Assembly: GCA_019421345.1 (NCBI GenBank)
Contig: JAHZFL010000006.1
Span: 1 to 64,000 of the forward strand
Length of the DNA stretch: 64,000 bases
Direction: 5' to 3'
DNA from: Roseburia sp.
GTDB taxonomy: Bacteria; Bacillota; Clostridia; Lachnospirales; Lachnospiraceae
The translations under genes were made by a program, and so were the position numbers. The notes below the pieces were generated by a model that saw only the letters and a program-made list of their open reading frames with translations, did not search any database and was not told where the DNA came from. This document shows, one piece after another, positions 59,715 to 64,000 of the stretch. Positions within the stretch are counted from its first letter, which is position 1. Every line of letters starts with the position of its first letter.

Positions 59715-60587
59715 ATGTATCAATCGTTGGAAGAATTATGCAGGATAGAGAAGGAGAGCGGTAAGCCGTTTTGGGAGATCGTGCAGGAGGATGACTGCAG
59801 GGAGAGCGGAATCAGTGCGGAGGAATCTTTTGCCAGGATGCGCCGGATGTATGAGGCAATGCAGGAGGCGGACGAGCATTACGATGAGAATTTGAAATCT
59901 GCAAGTGGTCTTGTGGGAACAGAGGGAAAGAAAATGAGAGACGCACGGCTGGCGGGAACGCTGCTGTGCGGGGATTTTATCGGGGAGGTTATGGAGAAGG
60001 CGCTGCGCACAAGCGAGTCTAATGCCTGTATGAAACGAATTGTGGCAGCGCCGACGGCTGGCTCATGCGGCGTTGTGCCTGCTGTTTTTTTGAGCGTGCA
60101 GAAGAACCGGGGATTTTCCACAGAGGACATGGTTAAGGCGCTCTATGTTGCCGCGGGGATAGGAGGCGTGATCGCAAACCGCGCGTTTCTTTCGGGGGCG
60201 GCAGGCGGCTGTCAGGCGGAAATCGGTTCGGCGTCTGCAATGGCGGCGGGCGGCGTTGTGGCTCTGCTGGGCGGGAGCGCTGCGGAGATCGCTAATGCGG
60301 CGGCGCTCGCGCTCAAAAATCTGCTTGGACTGGCGTGTGATCCGGTTGCCGGATTGGTGGAAGTGCCGTGTGTAAAACGAAATGTCATGGGCGCAGTCAA
60401 TGCGATGACGTCTGCGGATATGACGATGGCGGGGATTTTCAGTAAGATTCCGCCGGATGAGGTCATTGATGCGATGCGCAGTGTGGGGCGCAGCATGGCG
60501 GAGGAATTGCGGGAAACGGGAAAGGGCGGATTAGCGGCAACCCCGACCGGTATGGAAATTCATGAGAGGATGTCTCATTTGATGTAG
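59715..60587 (+). CDS. sdaAA: L-serine dehydratase alpha subunit
   Basis: A 290-residue catalytic subunit that binds a [4Fe-4S] cluster. Family motifs: VAAPTAGSCGVVPAVFLSVQ, ALYVAAGIGGVIANRAFLSG AAGGCQAEIG as two adjacent blocks, LGLACDPVAGLVEVPCVKRN. The cysteines in TAGSCGV, GGCQAEIG, ACDPVAG and EVPCV are the cluster ligands and neighbours. The start follows GGAAAGG. The operon ends in the bidirectional terminator at 60616-60645. Confidence 0.95.
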   Translation: MYQSLEELCRIEKESGKPFWEIVQEDDCRESGISAEESFARMRRMYEAMQEADEHYDENLKSASGLVGTEGKKMRDARLAGTLLCGDFIGEVMEKALRTSESNACMKRIVAAPTAGSCGVVPAVFLSVQKNRGFSTEDMVKALYVAAGIGGVIANRAFLSGAAGGCQAEIGSASAMAAGGVVALLGGSAAEIANAAALALKNLLGLACDPVAGLVEVPCVKRNVMGAVNAMTSADMTMAGIFSKIPPDEVIDAMRSVGRSMAEELRETGKGGLAATPTGMEIHERMSHLM

Positions 60588-60615
60588 CGCTCGCAAGTCA
60601 TAGGAAATTTATGTA

Positions 60616-60645
60616 GCAAAAAAGGACCGATAGGTCCTTTTTTGC
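60616..60645. terminator. Bidirectional terminator
   Basis: GCAAAAAAGGACC (60616-60628) and GGTCCTTTTTTGC (60633-60645) are perfect complements around a 4-nt loop, between the convergent serine dehydratase operon and the CoA-transferase gene. Confidence 0.93.
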
Positions 60646-60652
60646 TGCTTTA

Positions 60653-61993
60653 TTATTTGTTGGAACGTCTCCAGATGTTCATTTTTTCTGCTTCTGCGAT
60701 CAGCTCGTCGCGGAAATCAGGATGAGCGATCGAGATTAACGCCTCTGCCTTCTGCCAGGTCGAGAGACCCTTTAAGTTGACTTTGCCGTGTTCGGTAACG
60801 ACATAGTGGATATTTGCCCTTGTGTCGGTAACGATAGAGCCGCCGGCAAGCGTCGGGCGAATACGGGATTTTAAGTTGCCGTCTTTATCCTTAAAGGTAG
60901 AGGATAAGCAGATAAAGCTCTTACCGCCGTTGGAGAGGTAAGCTCCCAGTACGAAGTCAAGCTGCCCGCCTGCACCGCTGATATGCTTTACTCCTGCAGA
61001 CTCTGCATTGACCTGTCCGAATAGATCAATGTCAACGGCATTGTTGATGGAGATAAAGTTATCAAGTGAGGAAATGGAACGAATATCGTTCGTGTAATCG
61101 ACCGGAGCACTCATAAGCTCAGGATTCTCATCCATATAGTCGTACATCTTTTTCGTTCCGGCGCCGAATGCATAGGTCTGGCGGTAACGGTCAATGTTTT
61201 TCTTGGAGCCGTTAATCTTTCCTGCTCTTGCAATATCAACAAATGCATCCACATACATCTCGGTATGCACGCCGAGGTCCTTTAAGTCAGACTCTGCGAT
61301 CAGTGAGCCGACTGCATTTGGCATACCGCCGATGCCAAGCTGTAAGCTTGCGCCGTTTGGAATCTCCTCAACGATCAGCTTTGCGACTGCCTTGTCGACA
61401 TCGGTAGCCGCGCCGCCTCCGCCCATCTCGCTGATCGGCGGATTCTCACCCTCAACGATATAGGTAACATCCGAGATATGTACACCGCATTCTGTTCCGC
61501 CGAGACAGCGCGGCATGTTCTCGTTGACCTCAACGATGATGTGCTTTGCTCTCTCACACATTGCGCCAAGATGGGATGCGTTCGGACCAAAATTAAAATA
61601 GCCGTGTGAATCCATCGGAGCAACCTGAAACATTGCAACGTCATCCGGGCAATCCAGATCGCGGTAATAGCGCGGCAGCTCAGAATAACGGATCGGCGCA
61701 TAGTAAGCGCACCCTCTTGAGATCAGCTTGCGCTCAAGACCCGACATATGCCATGAGTTCCAGCAAAAATGCTCCCCAGCGTCCTCGCGTGCAAAAACAG
61801 CGAGCGGCTTTAAAAGGATACCGCCGCGCAGCTTTACATCATGCAGCTCATCGGTACGCTTTGCCAATGCCTTATCCAGCGTATCTACGATATTTGTGCA
61901 CCAGCCGTAATCTACCCAGTCGCCGGACTGAATCAGCTTTACCGCCTCATCAGCAGATACAAGTTTTTGTTTGTATTCCTGTAAAAAATCCAT
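60653..61993 (-). CDS. but: Butyryl-CoA:acetate CoA-transferase
   Basis: A 446-residue CoA-transferase, last step of butyrate formation in gut Lachnospiraceae: butyryl-CoA plus acetate gives butyrate and acetyl-CoA. Blocks ENMPRCLGGTECGVHISDV, LQLGIGGMPNAVGSLIAESD and LGVHTEMYVDAFVDIA (with the probable catalytic glutamate in HTEM) match the Roseburia/E. rectale enzyme as I remember it. Length is normal. The start follows AAAGGAGGG. Acetate used here could come from the pta pathway at 25051. The promoter carries a 19-bp palindrome just downstream. Confidence 0.93.
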   Translation of the reverse strand: MDFLQEYKQKLVSADEAVKLIQSGDWVDYGWCTNIVDTLDKALAKRTDELHDVKLRGGILLKPLAVFAREDAGEHFCWNSWHMSGLERKLISRGCAYYAPIRYSELPRYYRDLDCPDDVAMFQVAPMDSHGYFNFGPNASHLGAMCERAKHIIVEVNENMPRCLGGTECGVHISDVTYIVEGENPPISEMGGGGAATDVDKAVAKLIVEEIPNGASLQLGIGGMPNAVGSLIAESDLKDLGVHTEMYVDAFVDIARAGKINGSKKNIDRYRQTYAFGAGTKKMYDYMDENPELMSAPVDYTNDIRSISSLDNFISINNAVDIDLFGQVNAESAGVKHISGAGGQLDFVLGAYLSNGGKSFICLSSTFKDKDGNLKSRIRPTLAGGSIVTDTRANIHYVVTEHGKVNLKGLSTWQKAEALISIAHPDFRDELIAEAEKMNIWRRSNK

Positions 61994-62019
61994 GAAAAAC
62001 CCTCCTTTGGTAAAAACAT

Positions 62020-62069
62020 CATAAAGAAATTCTTTATGGTGCTATCGTATCATGTTATGGATAATTTTA
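62020..62069 (-). promoter_or_regulatory. CoA-transferase promoter with palindrome
   Basis: On the minus strand, TTGTAA, a 17-bp spacer (AATTATCCATAACATGA) and TACGAT form a promoter; directly downstream, CATAAAGAA-A-TTCTTTATG at 62020-62038 is a perfect 19-bp palindrome before the ribosome binding site. It could be an operator or an mRNA hairpin. Confidence 0.65.
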
Positions 62070-62074
62070 CAAGT

Positions 62075-63145
62075 CTATAGTTCTTCGGGGAGAGCCCAAT
62101 TACGGGACGCGTCCCGGTATTGTTCCAACTGCTGTTCGTATTGCAAAATCAAAACCGGATCGGAGGGAAGCTTTGCCTTTTCGTCAGCGATCAACAGCTC
62201 ATAGCATTCTGTCAGACCAAGCAGGGGAAGGTCGCCTCCGGTATGAATATCGAGAATGCTTGCCGTCTCGTAAGCGGCGTTGTAAAACCACAGCACCGCC
62301 TCTGCATAGTCGCGTTCGGCGAGAAAGTAGGTGCCGAGCTCATAGCAGATTTCCGAGCATGGGGTTGTCAGCATATCCTTCATGGTCAGCTTGAAAAATT
62401 CATTTTTATTTCCCTCAAGACGGTATATGTGTGCCAGAATGCAGGACGCCTCCTTACGGGCGTCGTCCGTGGTATCGTTTTCAAGAATTGCCTCAAAAAC
62501 GGGCTTTGCATTGAGAAAATCCTTTGTATCGCCTGTTTTTAGGAGCTCCCTTGCATACATGCTGCGGATTTTTGGGGAAAATTGTCTGTCGTGCTCAAAT
62601 GCCTTGACAAAAATAGAAAAATCACGCTTGCTGTGCAGTGACTGCGGCTTATGGAGAATCTCAACATCACTGTCAAAGATAACCGGCTGTAAGCGGACAG
62701 TCTCATGGATCGGGTCGATCCATGTAAAGGTGCGCAGACGACGAAACAGCTTGGGGCGGTATTCTTTTTGCGAGTTGAGAACCGTGTTAAATTCGGAGCA
62801 GTTTATATATTTCATCTGTACGATCTCGATCTCCGGCAGCAGTGCCTGCTTTAGCCGGAGAAAACGCATATGGTTTTCCTCATCCAGCAGCTCGTCTGCG
62901 TCTGCGGCGTAAATATATTCCATCGTGGCTTTGGAAAAGGAAAAGTTCCGCGCGGCGGAAAAATCATTTGCCCAGCGGTAATCGTAGATTTTGGAAGTGT
63001 AGTCTGCCGCGATTTCCTTTGTGCGGTCGGTGGAGCCTGTATCGACGATGATGATTTCGTCCATAAGGTCTGCAATGCTGTCAAGACAGCGTTTGAGTAC
63101 GGCTTCTTCATTTTTTACAATCATACATAAGCTGATGTTTGCCAT
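62075..63145 (-). CDS. Glycosyltransferase family 2, with helical-repeat tail
   Basis: A 356-residue protein. The GT2 domain begins NISLCMIVKNEEAVLKRCLD and has IIIVDTGSTDRTKEIAADY and IYAADADELLDEENHMRFLR (the DxD-like metal site), the layout of SunS-like and tetratricopeptide-tailed transferases. After about residue 215 helical repeats follow (HIYRLEGNKNEFFKLTMKD; YFLAERDYAEAVLWFYNAAY), TPR-like. ATG 63145 follows GGAGGAC. Donor and acceptor are unknown; cell-surface or peptide glycosylation is possible. Confidence 0.87.
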   Translation of the reverse strand: MANISLCMIVKNEEAVLKRCLDSIADLMDEIIIVDTGSTDRTKEIAADYTSKIYDYRWANDFSAARNFSFSKATMEYIYAADADELLDEENHMRFLRLKQALLPEIEIVQMKYINCSEFNTVLNSQKEYRPKLFRRLRTFTWIDPIHETVRLQPVIFDSDVEILHKPQSLHSKRDFSIFVKAFEHDRQFSPKIRSMYARELLKTGDTKDFLNAKPVFEAILENDTTDDARKEASCILAHIYRLEGNKNEFFKLTMKDMLTTPCSEICYELGTYFLAERDYAEAVLWFYNAAYETASILDIHTGGDLPLLGLTECYELLIADEKAKLPSDPVLILQYEQQLEQYRDASRNWALPEEL

Positions 63146-63349
63146 AAAAGTCCTCCATTCCGAAACGATTTGGCACGGGTACATTGCCCGCTGCAAGGCA
63201 CATGCCAAAACGAAGTATCTATTTTTATTATACCGCAGTGCGGCGGCTAGGGCAAATGGAGAAATACAGGCATTTTAAAAGCGGAAGTGGAAAGAAAAAA
63301 ACGGTTGTGTTACAATGGGAGCAGTCAGAGAAAGAGAGAAATAGTTGGC

Positions 63350-64000
63350 ATGGAACAGAAAATACGAAATAAAAAGAATGACAGACAGGGGAAAGAGAGA
63401 ACGTCGGCAAACAGCAGTGGCTGTCCGTATGCGAAAAAATGCGGCGGCTGCAGCTATCAGGGAGTTTCCTATGAAAAGCAATTAAAGGAAAAGCAGCGGC
63501 TGGTGCAGAAGTATGTGGGCGGCTTTTGTAAGGTAAAGCCGATCATCGGAATGGAGCAGCCGTATCATTATCGCAATAAGGTGCATGCCGCGTTTGATAT
63601 TGCAAAGGGCGGCACGATTATTTCCGGTGTGTACCGGGCGGGAACACACGAGGTTGTGAATATTGATGCGTGCCAGATTGAGGATGAAATTTCCGGCGCA
63701 ATCATCCGCGACATCCGGGGTCTGCTGCGCTCGTTTAAGATTAAGACATATGATGAGGATACCGGATATGGTCTGCTGCGTCATGTGCTGGTGCGCCGCG
63801 GCTTTTGCAGCGGGGAGGTAATGGTCGTGCTGGTGCTGGGTTCTCCGATTCTGCCGTCGAAAAATAATTTTGTGAAGGCGCTGCGTAGGCTTCACCCGGA
63901 AATCAGTACCGTTGTTTTGAATGTCAATGATAAGAAAACAAGCATGGTGCTTGGCGAGCGGGAGAGTGTGATCTATGGAAAGGGATATATCGAGGATACG
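63350..64000 (+). CDS. rlmD: 23S rRNA (uracil-C5) methyltransferase, RlmD/RumA family, partial
   Basis: The first 217 residues of an RNA m5U methyltransferase, cut by the window end. The N-terminal cluster motif CPYAKKCGGCSYQG with a later cysteine (NIDACQIED) should hold a [4Fe-4S] cluster. The block QPYHYRNKVHAAF is typical of the RumA/TrmA catalytic half. A basic leader (EQKIRNKKNDRQGKERTSAN) takes the place of a TRAM domain. The start ATG 63350 is preceded by AAAGAGAGAAATAG. SAM-binding and nucleophile motifs are beyond the window. Confidence 0.88.
   Translation, partial: MEQKIRNKKNDRQGKERTSANSSGCPYAKKCGGCSYQGVSYEKQLKEKQRLVQKYVGGFCKVKPIIGMEQPYHYRNKVHAAFDIAKGGTIISGVYRAGTHEVVNIDACQIEDEISGAIIRDIRGLLRSFKIKTYDEDTGYGLLRHVLVRRGFCSGEVMVVLVLGSPILPSKNNFVKALRRLHPEISTVVLNVNDKKTSMVLGERESVIYGKGYIEDT

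Noticed and set aside
1..64000. CRISPR arrays or rRNA genes
   Set aside because: I looked for regularly spaced identical 25-40-base repeats and for rRNA landmarks and saw none; the clustered repeats in the mobile element are too short and irregular.

Overview
The window comes from a chromosome of a butyrate-producing Lachnospiraceae (Firmicutes, Clostridia; Roseburia/Agathobacter-like). The evidence is a butyryl-CoA:acetate CoA-transferase gene (60653-61993), strong AGGAGG-type ribosome binding sites, a large Bacillus/Clostridium-type SRP RNA, a yybP-ykoY manganese riboswitch, two-subunit iron-sulfur serine dehydratase, an LTA-synthase-family enzyme and several paralogous families common in this group (MATE, CaCA antiporters, MCPs, GGDEF proteins). 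No species can be named from the sequence alone.

Layout. 0-4 kb: a lineage-specific hypothetical protein, then a translationally coupled redox trio (ferredoxin, NapH-like membrane Fe-S protein, CoA-disulfide-reductase/rhodanese fusion). 4-12.4 kb: a complete phosphate regulon (pstS-pstC-pstA-pstB-phoU, Na/Pi cotransporter, PhoP/PhoR-type two-component system) behind 11-bp-spaced Pho-box-like repeats; PstS has its two half-domains in circularly permuted order. 12.4-14.1 kb: a TetR regulator with a perfect operator palindrome and two small membrane proteins. 14.2-24 kb: SWIM/SNF2 helicase, MntP and CaCA exporters, chemoreceptor, zinc-ribbon protein, polytopic membrane protein, GNAT, tadA. 24-31.3 kb: SRP RNA, PsiE-like protein, pta, MATE, YitT, an orphan membrane protein and a UDP-sugar pyrophosphorylase.

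31.3-39.7 kb is an AT-rich integrated mobile element. It carries a tyrosine integrase, a serine recombinase, an excisionase-like HTH protein, an HNH endonuclease, a putative replication initiator, a PC4/YdbC-like ssDNA-binding protein, a DUF5681 protein and small genes, nearly all leftward. Its control sequences form an unusually readable circuit: three promoters with the same -35 variant, a LexA-type box in front of the recombinase operon, a mutually exclusive antiterminator/terminator in front of the replication operon, and several families of short repeats. It could be an integrative mobilizable element or a phage satellite; I saw no clear relaxase or capsid gene.

39.7-64 kb is chromosome again: small alarmone synthetase, SGNH hydrolase, MarR, tRNA-Pro(GGG), MATE, MGMT-like protein, endonuclease III, an isopropylmalate synthase fused to an AraC-type DNA-binding domain (the most striking single gene), tandem GGDEF proteins, a GPH sugar symporter, a CaCA antiporter under a Mn2+ riboswitch, a second chemoreceptor, signal peptidase I, a CDF transporter, an LTA-synthase-like enzyme with an extra C-terminal domain, a His-rich CsoR, serine dehydratase, the CoA-transferase, a glycosyltransferase with a helical-repeat-like tail, and the start of an RlmD-type rRNA methyltransferase cut by the window edge.
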